Positions 8,767-18,183 are shown, counted from the first letter of the stretch. The stretch: 64,000 nucleotides of DNA from Roseovarius sp. W115 (GCF_032842945.2 NZ_CP146606.1:62001-126000); one strand, 5' to 3'. Translations and numbers: made by a program. The notes: generated from the sequence alone by a model not told the origin.

Positions 8767-9645
8767 CTACCCCGCCTTCCGTGTGGCCAAAAACACCCCC
8801 GCTGCGGCCACGCCCATGCCAGCCCAGGCCAAGGGCGGCATCACTTCCCCCAGCATCCCCCAAGCCAAGAGCGCGGCCAGAGGCGGCACAAGGTACAAGA
8901 GCGCTGAGACCCGCGCCACGTCGCCTGCCCGGATCATGGCCAGGAGCAGCCCCACGGCGATTAGCGAATTGCCCACGACCAGATAACCAATCGCGCCGGT
9001 AAACTCCCAGGTCCAGTCAATCGAGATGTCCTCTTGCAAGAGCATCAGCGGCGCAACCCCGACCAGCCCCGCGATATAGCCCACAAGATTGGCCGTCACC
9101 GGATGGTGGCTCAGCCCAAAGCGTTTCTCCCAAAGCGAGCCTGCGGTGATGCCTGCCAGCCCCAGAAGCGCACAGGTCACGCCAAAGAGGGATGGTGCCT
9201 CTATGGCAGAGCGCGCCGAGATCACCACCACAGCGCCCAGCAACCCGAGGATCAGGCCAAGCCACTGGTTGCGGCCCACATGTTCACCCGCCCAGCGGGG
9301 TACGATCATCGCCACCAGAACCGGCTGCAGCGACATGAAGAGCGCCACCGTGCCTGCTGCCACGCCCGAAGCGAAAGCAAAATAGCTTAGCCCAAAGTAA
9401 ACCGCCTGAATGAGAAACCCGACAAAGGCCAGATGCCCCCATTCAGCCCGTGTCTTGGGCAACGGGGGGCGCAAAATGATAAAGAGCACCGTCATCAGCG
9501 CCACAACCATCCCAAAGCGCAAGGTCAGAAGCGTCATAGGCTGGGTGTATTGCAACCCCACTTTTGCGACCGGATACCCACCTGACCACAGCATCAGAAA
9601 CACCACAGGGGCGGCGACAAGCCAGAAAGGGCGTGAGGTCGGCAT
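8767..9645 (-). CDS. EamA/DMT family exporter
   Basis: 292-residue inner-membrane protein of the drug/metabolite transporter superfamily, with about ten hydrophobic segments in two EamA repeats. The second repeat ends with the typical LVPPLAALLAWGMLGEVMPPLAWAGMGVAAAGVFLA. Substrates of this family range from amino acids to toxic metabolites and cannot be inferred. It is transcribed alone, divergent from the next EamA gene across a 241-bp gap (9646-9886) with no other feature seen. Confidence 0.9.
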   Translation of the reverse strand: MPTSRPFWLVAAPVVFLMLWSGGYPVAKVGLQYTQPMTLLTLRFGMVVALMTVLFIILRPPLPKTRAEWGHLAFVGFLIQAVYFGLSYFAFASGVAAGTVALFMSLQPVLVAMIVPRWAGEHVGRNQWLGLILGLLGAVVVISARSAIEAPSLFGVTCALLGLAGITAGSLWEKRFGLSHHPVTANLVGYIAGLVGVAPLMLLQEDISIDWTWEFTGAIGYLVVGNSLIAVGLLLAMIRAGDVARVSALLYLVPPLAALLAWGMLGEVMPPLAWAGMGVAAAGVFLATRKAG

Positions 9646-9886
9646 GAGGGGTGTCTTTCAAACGTCTTTGGGCTGACATGAGCATGGGGGCCGCCTGCAC
9701 GCAACTCAGATAATCTATCTCGCTCGGAAGCCTCTGAATTTACGACAGAAAGGGACAGCGCCTCACCACCCCATCTATTCCATTCCCGACACGAGGTCGC
9801 AAACAAGCGAGACGCGCCCTTTTCGGCACGGCACGCTTCACCCTAGCGATGGCATTTCCGCCGTTCAATGAAACCAAGGTGACGCC

Positions 9887-10930
9887 ATGACGACGCAAGA
9901 TCCCTCTTCGTCGACCACTTCAGCTGTGTCAGCGCCCTCGCGTGCTCTGCAAGGCATTCTGTGCATCGAAATCGGCATGCTGTTCTTCGTCGTGCAGGAC
10001 GCGATGATGAAATCGCTTTTGCTGAGCTATCCGATCTGGATGCTGCTCTTCATCAGGTCGGTGGTGTCCATTGTCGTTTTGGTTCCGCTCATTCTGTTTC
10101 TGGGCGGTCCCCACAAACTGCGCAGCCCCTTCACGCATATTCACTTCATGCGCGGGGCGCTCTTTGCGACAGGGTTTTCCCTTTTCTACACCGCCTTTCC
10201 CTTCATGGGACTGGCGGAGGTCACCACGATCTTCTTCTCCGCCCCATTGATCACAGCCCTCATGGCCGCGTTCTGGCTCAAGGAAACCATCGGCCCCCAC
10301 CGCATCGGCGCATTGGCAGTGGGGTTTGTCGGCGTGGTTATTGCCGTCAACCCCACTGGTGACGGGTTTTCCCTAATTGCCCTGCTGCCGCTCGCCTGTG
10401 CCGTCACCTATTCGGCCAGTCAGATCCTCGTGCGCACAATTGGCGAGCAGGAAAGCTCCTTGACCGTCGGGTTGCATACGCTCGGCTGGTCCGGCGTTTT
10501 GATTTTGCCTATGGGCTGGCTGGTCAATCAACTGGTCTCTGCCACCCTCGACTATCCCCATTTGCATCTGACCTATCCTGAGGCCGGGCTGAGCCAATGG
10601 CCGCTTTTGGTCCTGCTCGGAGCCACCGGCATGTGCGGTTATATCTTCCTCAGCCGAGCCTATCAGGTGGCCAATGCCAGTCTCGTGGCTCCGTTCGACT
10701 ATACCTATCTGCCGCTGGCCACTGCGCTTGGATATTTCGTGTTCAGCGAAGTGCCTGGGATCAACACGTTAATCGGCATGGCGCTGATTGTCAGCGGCGG
10801 GTTGTACCTTGGGTTTCGTGAATTGCGCGCCACACGGCACACCGATGACACGCCCGTGGTGGCCGAAACTGTGTTTGCTCCGGCTTCCCCGCATCCTACG
10901 CAAATTCCTGAAGACGAGAACCTGTCGTGA
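9887..10930 (+). CDS. EamA/DMT family transporter
   Basis: 347-residue inner-membrane protein with ten predicted segments and two EamA domains; long polar tails at both ends make it larger than usual. Motifs include FMGLAEVTTIFFSAPLITALMAAFWLKETIG and the second-repeat block APFDYTYLPLATALGYFVFSEVP. The start at ATG 9887 lies after AAGGTGACGCC. Its stop overlaps the start of the following EamA gene by 4 bases, so the two are translated as a coupled pair. Confidence 0.9.
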   Translation: MTTQDPSSSTTSAVSAPSRALQGILCIEIGMLFFVVQDAMMKSLLLSYPIWMLLFIRSVVSIVVLVPLILFLGGPHKLRSPFTHIHFMRGALFATGFSLFYTAFPFMGLAEVTTIFFSAPLITALMAAFWLKETIGPHRIGALAVGFVGVVIAVNPTGDGFSLIALLPLACAVTYSASQILVRTIGEQESSLTVGLHTLGWSGVLILPMGWLVNQLVSATLDYPHLHLTYPEAGLSQWPLLVLLGATGMCGYIFLSRAYQVANASLVAPFDYTYLPLATALGYFVFSEVPGINTLIGMALIVSGGLYLGFRELRATRHTDDTPVVAETVFAPASPHPTQIPEDENLS

Positions 10931-11841
10931 CAGAAGCCGCCCCGGCCCAGCCTCTGCCAGAGACCCGCGTGCAAGGTTACCTTTTGGTGATCCTGGCAGG
11001 CGTGCTGTGGTCCACCGTGGGGTTGGGCATCCGGCTCATCGAGGATGCGCTTGTCTGGCAAATCCTGTTCTACCGCTCCTTTGGCCTGACAGCGCTGCTT
11101 TACATCGTCATCCGCCTGCGCACGGGCCAGAACCCTCTCACTCTGGCGCGCAAGGGCGGATGGCCCACGATGATCGGCGGCGCGTCTCTGGTCGCGGCTT
11201 ATACGGGCGGTATTTACGCCATTCAAAATACGTCCGTGGCCGATGCCATGCTGCTCTTTGCCAGCGCGCCCTTTATGACCGCTGTGCTCGCATGGATCAT
11301 CCTGGGCGAACGCGTGCGCGCACATACCTGGGTCGCCATTCTGGCGGCCTGCGGCGGCATCGGCGTCATGGTCAGCGACAGTTCTGGTGCTTCTTCCATA
11401 AGCGGCAACCTCGCGGCGCTCTTTTCGGCGCTTGGGTTTGCCGTCTTCACCATTGCCCTGCGATGGGGGCGCAATGGAGAGATGCTCCCGGCGGTGTTTG
11501 TCTCGGGCCTGATGGCGATAGTGGTGATGGGCGTAATCTGCGTGGTGCTTGGCTTGCCTTTGGCGCTGACACCCCGCGACGGCGGCATCGCGCTCTGCAT
11601 GGGGCTGTTTCAGGTGGGCGCCGGTCTGGTGCTCTACACCATCGGGTCCAAGCACGTGCCTGCCGCCGAGCTGACTCTCCTCTCTCTGGCCGAAGTGGTG
11701 CTGGGTCCGCTCTGGGTCTGGATGTTTCTTGGCGAGACCATCTCAGTGGCCACAGCCATCGGCGGCGCGATCCTGCTGGCGGCGATTGCCTTCAACGCTG
11801 CCTTGGGGATGCGACGCAAACCGCCAGTGACGTTGGTATGA
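10927..11841 (+). CDS. EamA/DMT family transporter
   Basis: 304-residue inner-membrane protein, start GTG at 10927 inside a GTGA overlap with the previous gene. It has two EamA repeats: one around LLFASAPFMTAVLAWIILGERV, the other ending LSLAEVVLGPLWVWMFLGETI. The tandem arrangement of two DMT genes suggests a heteromeric pair or two exporters sharing a signal; this is inference and the substrate is unknown. Confidence 0.9.
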   Translation: MTEAAPAQPLPETRVQGYLLVILAGVLWSTVGLGIRLIEDALVWQILFYRSFGLTALLYIVIRLRTGQNPLTLARKGGWPTMIGGASLVAAYTGGIYAIQNTSVADAMLLFASAPFMTAVLAWIILGERVRAHTWVAILAACGGIGVMVSDSSGASSISGNLAALFSALGFAVFTIALRWGRNGEMLPAVFVSGLMAIVVMGVICVVLGLPLALTPRDGGIALCMGLFQVGAGLVLYTIGSKHVPAAELTLLSLAEVVLGPLWVWMFLGETISVATAIGGAILLAAIAFNAALGMRRKPPVTLV

Positions 11842-11885
11842 AACCAATTAGTTTCATCTCACCAAAAGCACGGTTTACTCTCACT

Positions 11886-11949
11886 GTCATCCTCGTGCTT
11901 GACCCGAGGACCCCTTGACCCAGAGATCCCCGATCAAGTCCGGGATGAC
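11886..11949. repeat. 64-bp palindromic repeat element
   Basis: Outer arms GTCATCC (11886-11892) and GGATGAC (11943-11949) enclose TCCTCG/CGAGGA and GATCCCCGATC. The core GATCAAGTCCGGGATGAC resembles dispersed palindromes common in alphaproteobacterial genomes (from memory). It lies between two convergent genes, where it may act as a bidirectional terminator. Confidence 0.6.
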
Positions 11950-11958
11950 GCTTGTTTC

Positions 11959-12423
11959 TCACCCTCGTCCGCGATACCCCGGCACGCCCTGATCCGGGAT
12001 CCAGACACCCTTGGGCATCTCGCCTGTCTGCCAGAACACATCAATCGGAATGCCCCCGCGCGGGTACCAGTAGCCGCCGATGCGTAGCCATTGTGGCTCT
12101 AGGAACTCCACCAGACGCCGGGCGATGCTCACCGTGCAGTCCTCGTGAAAAGCACCATGATTTCGGAAACTTGTGAGGTAAAGCTTCAGCGATTTACTCT
12201 CCACCAACCACTGGCCCGGCACGTAGTCTATCACCAGATGCGCAAAATCGGGCTGGCCGGTCATGGGGCAGAGCGACGTGAACTCAGGTGCCGTGAACCG
12301 CACATTGTAGGCCACATCCGCCTGCGGGTTTTCCACGCGTTCCAGCTCGGCCTCATCGGGGCTTTGCGGCACCACAGTGGCGCCGCCCAGCTGTTTTAGG
12401 TCCTTATAGATATTGTCGGCCAT
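11959..12423 (-). CDS. queF: 7-cyano-7-deazaguanine reductase QueF (preQ1 synthesis)
   Basis: Reduces preQ0 to preQ1 with NADPH, the last step before transfer to tRNA. 154 residues from ATG 12423 (strong GGGAGG ribosome site; a TTG at 12438 would add five residues), the short type I QueF size. The catalytic cysteine is C52 in [12 protein letters not shown], and the NADPH/substrate motif [20 protein letters not shown] follows. It is last in the queC-queD-queE-queF operon, starting 11 bases after the queE stop. Confidence 0.96.
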   Translation of the reverse strand: MADNIYKDLKQLGGATVVPQSPDEAELERVENPQADVAYNVRFTAPEFTSLCPMTGQPDFAHLVIDYVPGQWLVESKSLKLYLTSFRNHGAFHEDCTVSIARRLVEFLEPQWLRIGGYWYPRGGIPIDVFWQTGEMPKGVWIPDQGVPGYRGRG

Positions 12424-12434
12424 CTGATCCTCCC

Positions 12435-13157
12435 TCAAACCCCGCGCTTATTGCCCCAAAGGCTGACATGCAGCTGCGGCAGAACACGGGCGTCATACCA
12501 TTTTTCTTCCGTGACACGATCCACCAGCCACCGCATCCGCGCATCAAGCCCGGCCTGATCTACGACCGCGCTGTCATCTGCGGGGGGCGGCGTGTGATTA
12601 CCCGGTTGCAGATAGACCGGCAGCTGCGGAAACCGTGCCGCCGCGTCCCGGGCATAGGCAAAATCGGCTTCGTTGAAGACCACGATCTTGAGCACCGTCT
12701 GCGTGCCCTGCCCGGCCTCTACACATTCGGCCACCAGACCCCAGTTCGTCTCCATCCCCGACGACGGCGGTTTGGGCGATAGCACCAGCATATCCAGCGC
12801 CTCAAACCAGTCCTTGACCACGCTGCCTTGGGTTTCCATGGCAAAGTAGTACCCCTGCCTCTGCCCCAGACGGATCAACTCAGCCAAGGGTTGGATCGCC
12901 GGATTGCCGCCAGAAAGCGTCACAAGAATGGGCTTGCCACCCGAAAGCTGTGCCACGTCTTCCATCACCGCCTGCGCCGTCATGGGAGCCCATGTGTCGC
13001 GATAGTCATTGTCCACCGCATGCATGCTGTCACACCAGCTGCAGCGAAAATCGCAGCCGCCCGTACGGACGAACACAGTCGGTTGCCCGATCAAGGCGCC
13101 CTCGCCCTGGATCGTCGGTCCGAAAATCTCGGAGACGCGGATGCGGGTGTCGCTCAC
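12435..13157 (-). CDS. queE: 7-carboxy-7-deazaguanine synthase QueE (radical SAM)
   Basis: Radical SAM enzyme that contracts 6-carboxytetrahydropterin to 7-carboxy-7-deazaguanine. 240 residues. The iron-sulfur motif is C35-x3-C39-x2-C42 (CDFRCSWC), preceded by the family N-terminus [40 protein letters not shown] is the SAM-binding block. Its start overlaps the queD stop by 4 bases, showing translational coupling within the operon. Confidence 0.96.
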   Translation of the reverse strand: MSDTRIRVSEIFGPTIQGEGALIGQPTVFVRTGGCDFRCSWCDSMHAVDNDYRDTWAPMTAQAVMEDVAQLSGGKPILVTLSGGNPAIQPLAELIRLGQRQGYYFAMETQGSVVKDWFEALDMLVLSPKPPSSGMETNWGLVAECVEAGQGTQTVLKIVVFNEADFAYARDAAARFPQLPVYLQPGNHTPPPADDSAVVDQAGLDARMRWLVDRVTEEKWYDARVLPQLHVSLWGNKRGV

Positions 13158-13510
13158 GGTTTGTACTCAGCCCAGGTCTTGGGCGTCTCGCTAACCCGAG
13201 CCGCGCTCACCTCAGGCCAGCGGGCTTTGCACCAATCATAGAAATGCTTGGCCATGCGTTCCGCCGTCACCCCGTCATCGCCCAGAATGTCATTGAGATG
13301 CCGGTGATCGAGCGTATCGTCGATGTAGCGCTTCAGCTCGGCCAGATCGAGATAATCGCGCACAAAGCCATGGGCGTTCAAATCCTCAGCCCTCATCTCA
13401 ATCTCAACGATGTAGTTATGTCCATGCAGCCGCGCGCATTGGTGATCTTCTGGCAGGCCATGCAGTTGATGACTGGCCGAGAAGTGGAATTCCTTGGTGA
13501 TCCGGTACAT
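13154..13510 (-). CDS. queD: 6-carboxy-5,6,7,8-tetrahydropterin synthase QueD
   Basis: Converts dihydroneopterin triphosphate to 6-carboxytetrahydropterin. 118 residues from ATG 13510. Zinc ligands H14, H29 and H31 and the catalytic cysteine C25 are visible ([10 protein letters not shown] and CARLHGHNY). The chosen start overlaps the queC stop as TGATG and removes a 39-residue non-homologous extension. It is second in the operon. Confidence 0.95.
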   Translation of the reverse strand: MYRITKEFHFSASHQLHGLPEDHQCARLHGHNYIVEIEMRAEDLNAHGFVRDYLDLAELKRYIDDTLDHRHLNDILGDDGVTAERMAKHFYDWCKARWPEVSAARVSETPKTWAEYKP

Positions 13511-14202
13511 CACGCAACCCCCACGGCAGATTTCCAGAACTCGGTGTCGGCGTATTCGGTTGGATCTGCGACCCCGGCCAGGTGAAACGCCTCGCGCCGC
13601 TCCACACAGGTGCCACAGCGTCCACAATGCACTTCACCGCCCTTATAACAGGACCAGGTCTCGGCAAAGGGCGTGCCGTGCCGCGCGCCTTCGGTGACGA
13701 TGTCGGCTTTGCTGATCTCAACAAAAGGCGTGTAGAGCTTGATCTCGGCCACACCTTCCAGCGCATGATCCTGCATGGCCTGAAACGCGTTTATGAAATC
13801 GGGTCGGCAGTCGGGATAGATGAAATGATCCCCGCCATGCACCGCTGCCGCAACAGCGTCTGCCTTTTCTGCGGCGGCCATGCCAAAGGCGATGGTCAGC
13901 ATGATTGCGTTGCGGTTGGGCACGATGGTGAGCTTCATCGTGTCTTCGGCGTAATGGCCATCGGGCACATCGACATCGTCGGTCAAAGCAGAGCCGCTCA
14001 GGGCTGCACCCACATTCGCAATATCCACCACCTTATGCGGCACGCCAAGGCGCTCAGCACAAGCCGCGGCATACGCGACTTCCTTCACATGCCGCTGGCC
14101 ATAGTCGAACGAGAGAAGCCCGCGCAAATTCTGCTCCGCCGCCACCTTGTGGACCAGCGACACGGAATCAAGCCCGCCAGAGCAGATCACAATCGTATCC
14201 AT
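13510..14202 (-). CDS. queC: 7-cyano-7-deazaguanine synthase QueC
   Basis: ATP-dependent conversion of 7-carboxy-7-deazaguanine to preQ0. 230 residues, normal for QueC. The PP-loop SGGLDS is at residues 8-13 and the C-terminal zinc motif (C-x7-8-C-x2-C-x2-C; CYKGGEVHCGRCGTC) is complete. It is the first queuosine gene and its ribosome site (AAGGA at 14215-14211) lies inside a preQ1-I-like aptamer, so its translation and, by coupling, queD-queE-queF are probably repressed by preQ1. Confidence 0.97.
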   Translation of the reverse strand: MDTIVICSGGLDSVSLVHKVAAEQNLRGLLSFDYGQRHVKEVAYAAACAERLGVPHKVVDIANVGAALSGSALTDDVDVPDGHYAEDTMKLTIVPNRNAIMLTIAFGMAAAEKADAVAAAVHGGDHFIYPDCRPDFINAFQAMQDHALEGVAEIKLYTPFVEISKADIVTEGARHGTPFAETWSCYKGGEVHCGRCGTCVERREAFHLAGVADPTEYADTEFWKSAVGVA

Positions 14203-14208
14203 TGATTT

Positions 14209-14246
14209 GGTCCTTGTTTTTTAATGCGGGTAGGCTGCGACCGCAG
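14209..14246 (-). promoter_or_regulatory. preQ1-I riboswitch (translational type)
   Basis: In the 49-bp gap before queC the minus strand reads CTGCGGTCGCAGCCTACCC, then GCATTAAAAAACAAGGA. A P1 stem TGCGG (14245-14241) pairs with CCGCA (14229-14225) around a short loop. The A-rich tail ends in the Shine-Dalgarno AAGGA, so P2 pseudoknot formation would hide it. Stem, loop (GGTCGCAG), tail (AAAACAAGG) and spacing match the preQ1-I class known from Thermoanaerobacter (recalled from the literature). It lies in front of preQ1 genes, as expected for feedback control. Confidence 0.88.
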
Positions 14247-14251
14247 GGCGG

Positions 14252-15640
14252 CTATGTAGCGGTCTCTGGGTCCTCTTGCAAGACCCGCGCGCCCACATTG
14301 CGCCCCGACCAGCCCCAGAACCGCACCAGGAGCAGCACCGCCGCCAAGGCCAACCCAACAGCCAGACCCAGCCAGATGCCAACGCCGCCCCATCCCCATG
14401 TGAAGCCAAAGAGATAAGAGACGGGCACGCCCACAATCCAGTAGCTGATCGTGGCGATGATCATCGGTGCGCGCGTGTCCTGCACCCCGCGCAACAGGCC
14501 CAGTGCCATGACCTGCCCTCCGTCCATCAGCTGAAAGAGCGCCGCCGCCGCCAGAAGGCCTACCCCCACGCCAATCACCGCGGCGCGGTCTGGCTCATCG
14601 GGATCTAGGAAAAGCGAGATGAGCGGTTCTGGCATCACCAGAAGGATCACCACGGTGATCAGTGCAAAAGCCATCGACAGGCCCAGAACCACCTTGGCCC
14701 CATCACGCAGTCCCGGTCCGTCCCCACGCCCAAAGGCTTGGCCAGTGCGCACCGTGGCCGCGTTGGAGAGACCCAGATGCACCATGAACGTGACCGAGGC
14801 GACTTGCATCGCAATGCCGTGCGCGGCCAGTGGGATGGTCCCCAACCAGCCCATCATGAGTGTTGAGGCCGCGAAGAGACCAGTCTCGGCCAGGCTTGTC
14901 ATCCCAATCGGCCAGCCGAGGCGAAAGACCTGTCCCAGTGCCTCCCAGTCCGGGCGCCAGATGCGGGTGAAAAGCGCATGTTCCGGCTCCACGCGCGTGG
15001 CATAGATGGCCAGAACAATGAAAGAGACTGTGGTGGTGATCAATGAGGCCAGTGCGGCCCCGCGTACACCCAATTCCGGCGCGCCCCAGTTGCCAAAGAT
15101 GAAGGCGTAGTTGACCAACACGTTCAGCCCCACAGCGCCGACCGTCACCCACAGCACGATCTGCGTGCGCTCCAGCGCGGCGAGATAGGATTTCAGCACC
15201 ATCACCAGAAGCGACGGGATCAGCGCAAGGCCAACCAGTTCGGCATAGTCCCCCGCCAAGGCGGACACGCCCGTATCCTGCCCCATGGACACGAAGATGG
15301 GTTCGGCAAACAGCATGATCGGCATCACCAGTGCTGCAAACATCATCGAGGCCCAGCCGCCCATGCGCGCCACGCGGCGGATTTGGGTTTCATCCCCCGA
15401 CGCCGCGGCGGCGGCTACCATCGGCATCACCGCCCAGGCAAAACCGGATCCAACCAGAAAGAGCGTATAAAACAGCGTCCCGCCCAGCACTTCGGCGGCC
15501 AGCGCCTCGACCGAGTACCAGCCCAGCATCACCGCATCGGTGAGCGTGATGGCCATCTGCGCCACATGGCTGCCCACCAAGGGCAGGCCCAGCTTGAGCG
15601 TTGCGCGCGCATGTTGGCTATATGTGAGGCGAGCTTGCAT
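14252..15640 (-). CDS. MATE family efflux transporter (NorM-like)
   Basis: 462-residue inner-membrane multidrug/toxin exporter with twelve predicted segments in two MatE halves. The start region LGLPLVGSHVAQMAITLTDAVMLGWYSVEALAA is the typical MatE N-terminus. It uses a Na+ or H+ gradient in known members. It ends 49 bases before queC in the same direction, so it is probably on the same transcript, with the riboswitch in the gap acting only on queC. A direct role in queuosine metabolism is not indicated. Confidence 0.93.
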   Translation of the reverse strand: MQARLTYSQHARATLKLGLPLVGSHVAQMAITLTDAVMLGWYSVEALAAEVLGGTLFYTLFLVGSGFAWAVMPMVAAAAASGDETQIRRVARMGGWASMMFAALVMPIMLFAEPIFVSMGQDTGVSALAGDYAELVGLALIPSLLVMVLKSYLAALERTQIVLWVTVGAVGLNVLVNYAFIFGNWGAPELGVRGAALASLITTTVSFIVLAIYATRVEPEHALFTRIWRPDWEALGQVFRLGWPIGMTSLAETGLFAASTLMMGWLGTIPLAAHGIAMQVASVTFMVHLGLSNAATVRTGQAFGRGDGPGLRDGAKVVLGLSMAFALITVVILLVMPEPLISLFLDPDEPDRAAVIGVGVGLLAAAALFQLMDGGQVMALGLLRGVQDTRAPMIIATISYWIVGVPVSYLFGFTWGWGGVGIWLGLAVGLALAAVLLLVRFWGWSGRNVGARVLQEDPETAT

Positions 15641-15692
15641 AGATCAGCCCTAGAGCCGCGCTGTCATCGGCGCAAGAAGATTACTGTGCGGA

Positions 15693-16598
15693 CTAAAGCG
15701 TGCGCATCATCAGTTGCAAAGAGACGATGGCCACCAGCGCGCCTGCAGCCATCTCTACCAGCGGCAGAGCGCGCGGAATGCGCCCGGATGTGGCCAATCT
15801 TGCCAGCAGACCATCGCGCAAGGTGACTGACGCGATGGCGACGGCCAAGGTGACGCTGGCCGTGCCCAAGCCCATGATGAACGCGCCGACGACACCTGCC
15901 ATGCCGATACCAAGCTGAACCGTCAGGATAAGCAGGAACAGCGCCCCGGTGCAGGGACGGATGGCGATGGCCCCAATCAACACGAGCATATCGCGCAGCG
16001 TGCGCGCCTGAGCAACATGTTCTGCATCCGGTGCATGGCTGTGCCCGCAAGTGTGACAGACGTGATCGTCATGGTGATCATGGTGATCATGGTGATGCGG
16101 CTTGCGCGCTTGCCGCCAGTGACGCAACCCGCGCAACAAAAGCCACATGCCCACGGCTGCAATCGCGGCATAACTGGCAGGTGCCAGCCATCTGTCTGAG
16201 ACATCCGTCATCGCGGTGCGCGACAGCCCCAGGATGAACACCCCGGCATAGACCAGCGCCACAGCAACGGCGGCTTGCGCGAGGCTGGAGATCACGGCGA
16301 TCAGGCTCAAACGGGTCAAAGGCACCTGCGCGCCCAGGCCGTACCCGCCGATCAACAGCTTGCCATGCCCCGGCCCCGCCGCGTGAAAAAACCCATAGGC
16401 GAAACACAAGCCCCAAAGCCCGGCGAGCGCGGCGCTGTTGCCCGCGCGCAGCTCTTGCAGATAGCCCGCCATGGCGTTCTGCACCCGTTCCTGCCCAGCG
16501 GTTGCCCAGCTCAGGATGTGGTCCGATCCGCCCATGCCCCAGAGCCAGACCGCAAGACCAACCACCAGAATTGCGCCCCCCGTCACGACGTGGCGCAT
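15693..16598 (-). CDS. NicO-family nickel/cobalt (or zinc) transporter with His-rich loop
   Basis: 301-residue inner-membrane protein of the NicO/RcnA superfamily. Family blocks are GFFHAAGPGHGKLLIGGY (H and G-rich motif in an early segment) and IAIRPCTGALFLLILTVQLG. A cytoplasmic loop near residue 170-200 is very rich in histidine and aspartate and has CHTCGHSH, a likely metal-binding stretch. It overlaps the preceding DUF1007 gene by 16 bases; the two are commonly paired. Whether it imports or exports, and which metal, is not decided by the sequence. Confidence 0.88.
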   Translation of the reverse strand: MRHVVTGGAILVVGLAVWLWGMGGSDHILSWATAGQERVQNAMAGYLQELRAGNSAALAGLWGLCFAYGFFHAAGPGHGKLLIGGYGLGAQVPLTRLSLIAVISSLAQAAVAVALVYAGVFILGLSRTAMTDVSDRWLAPASYAAIAAVGMWLLLRGLRHWRQARKPHHHDHHDHHDDHVCHTCGHSHAPDAEHVAQARTLRDMLVLIGAIAIRPCTGALFLLILTVQLGIGMAGVVGAFIMGLGTASVTLAVAIASVTLRDGLLARLATSGRIPRALPLVEMAAGALVAIVSLQLMMRTL

Positions 16599-17212
16599 GT
16601 CACCTCCAGGCGGTCGGTGTAGTATTTGCCAACACGGAACTCTTCAAAGAAGGACTCACCCGACTGATCGCCCAAACCGGCCACCCACTCAGTAACCTCA
16701 TCCAGATTGGGTCTCGTGATTGCGGTCTTGCACGTCTCGGGCAACCCGTCAACGGATCGCAGCGTCAAGGCTGCATAGTAATACGGATCGAACGGCTCTA
16801 CGACCAGATCATGGGCCTCTGTCGGCTCCAAACTGCGCCGATGCACCGTCTCAAGCTGCCCATCGACCAATTCAACCGAAATGGCTTCCGGTGTGCCCAA
16901 AACTATCTTCTTCTGCCCCGAATGCAGGAACAAGGCGCCCTCGAACCCCTCTGGCCAGTCCGTCAACTCGAACCCCAGAAGGGCCGCTTTTTCGTCTTCG
17001 GTCAGCTTGAGGTCCGCGTCCGCGTCATAGCCCCCATCCGCCAGCACCAAGAGTGTGAAAAGCCCATCATATGTCCAGCGCACCTCAACTGCGGTGATGT
17101 TGCCGTCTGTATCTGTCTCAAACGTCAGACCGACATCCACAAAGACATGCGGATGGGCCTGCGCCATTGGCGCAACCCACATCAACAGCATCAAAGCAAA
17201 AGCGCGAAACAT
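16583..17212 (-). CDS. DUF1007 family periplasmic protein
   Basis: 209 residues from ATG 17212, which gives a clean signal peptide (MFRAFALMLLMWVAPMAQA) followed by HPHVFVDVGLTFETD, the hallmark N-terminus of DUF1007 with two potential metal-ligand histidines. A longer start at 17263 lacks a signal. Family members occur beside NicO transporters, as here, and are thought to deliver metal on the periplasmic side (inference). The 16-base overlap with the NicO gene supports coupled translation. Confidence 0.88.
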   Translation of the reverse strand: MFRAFALMLLMWVAPMAQAHPHVFVDVGLTFETDTDGNITAVEVRWTYDGLFTLLVLADGGYDADADLKLTEDEKAALLGFELTDWPEGFEGALFLHSGQKKIVLGTPEAISVELVDGQLETVHRRSLEPTEAHDLVVEPFDPYYYAALTLRSVDGLPETCKTAITRPNLDEVTEWVAGLGDQSGESFFEEFRVGKYYTDRLEVTCATS

Positions 17213-17268
17213 GATCCCAGACTTAAGCCGGGTGCAACCCCCGAGCAAGCCCGATAGGCGCAATCACG

Positions 17269-18183
17269 CTATTGTTTGCGACGTGTTTCGGGATGCAAAG
17301 ATTTGCCCAAGATATGATCGGCCTTGTGCAGCACATGTCTGGCCGAAGATACGATCAAAGGATCCGGCCCCGTGACGATCTTGTGGTCCTTGCCCGGATA
17401 GTCAACCGAGTTCAGGAAATGCTGCATACAGGCCAGCCGCGCGCGTTTCTTGTCGTTGGACTTAATCACCGTCCAGGGCGCATCGGCCGTGTCGGTGTAG
17501 AAAAACATCGCCTCCTTGGCCTCGGTATAATCGTCCCACTTGCCAAGGCTTTGCTTGTCAATCGGGCTAAGCTTCCACTGCTTGAGTGGATCATTGGCGC
17601 GACTGTCAAAGCGGCGCTTCTGTTCGCCCTGCCCGACCGAAAACCAGTATTTGTAAAGCTTGATCCCCGAGCGCACCAGCATACGCTCAAGCTCGGGCGT
17701 CTGGCGCATGAATTCCAGGTATTCGGCAGGTTCGCAAAACCCCATGACCCGCTCAACACCGGCCCGGTTGTACCAGGAGCGGTCATAGAACACCATTTCA
17801 CCCGACGTCGGCAGATGGTCGATGTAACGCTGGAAAAACCACTGACCTTTTTCCTCGTCAGTGGGCTTATTCAGCGCCACAACCCGCGCCTGCCGGGGGT
17901 TGAGATGCTCGGTAAAACGCTTGATCGTGCCACCCTTGCCCGCCGCATCACGACCTTCAAAGATGAGTACAAACTTCTCGCCACTCTCCTGCGCCCAAAG
18001 CTGCGCCTTCAAAAGCTCCGCCTGAAGCTGCGCTTTTTGGGTTTCATAGTCCCTTCGGCTCAGTTTGTCAGAGTAAGGATAGGTCTCGTTTTCGGCATCC
18101 GTACCGGGCGCATCCTTGGCCGCCACAGGCACAGCTTTCGCCACAGGCTTCACGTTTTGCGCTTTTGCAGCTCCATTTGCCAT
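17269..18183 (-). CDS. ppk2: polyphosphate kinase 2 (PPK2)
   Basis: Nucleotide kinase using polyphosphate as phosphate donor (or making it from NTP). 304 residues from ATG 18183; a GTG lies three bases earlier. Walker A is GRDAAGKGG, the lid region is RQARVVALNKPTDEEKGQWFFQRYIDHLP, and Walker B is VFYDRSWYNRAGVERVMGF; the C-terminal block KSNDKKRARL is typical. A low-complexity Ala/Lys/Val N-terminus precedes the domain. It is separate from the ppk1-ppx pair at 35.4 kb, giving the organism two polyphosphate kinases in this window. Confidence 0.95.
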   Translation of the reverse strand: MANGAAKAQNVKPVAKAVPVAAKDAPGTDAENETYPYSDKLSRRDYETQKAQLQAELLKAQLWAQESGEKFVLIFEGRDAAGKGGTIKRFTEHLNPRQARVVALNKPTDEEKGQWFFQRYIDHLPTSGEMVFYDRSWYNRAGVERVMGFCEPAEYLEFMRQTPELERMLVRSGIKLYKYWFSVGQGEQKRRFDSRANDPLKQWKLSPIDKQSLGKWDDYTEAKEAMFFYTDTADAPWTVIKSNDKKRARLACMQHFLNSVDYPGKDHKIVTGPDPLIVSSARHVLHKADHILGKSLHPETRRKQ

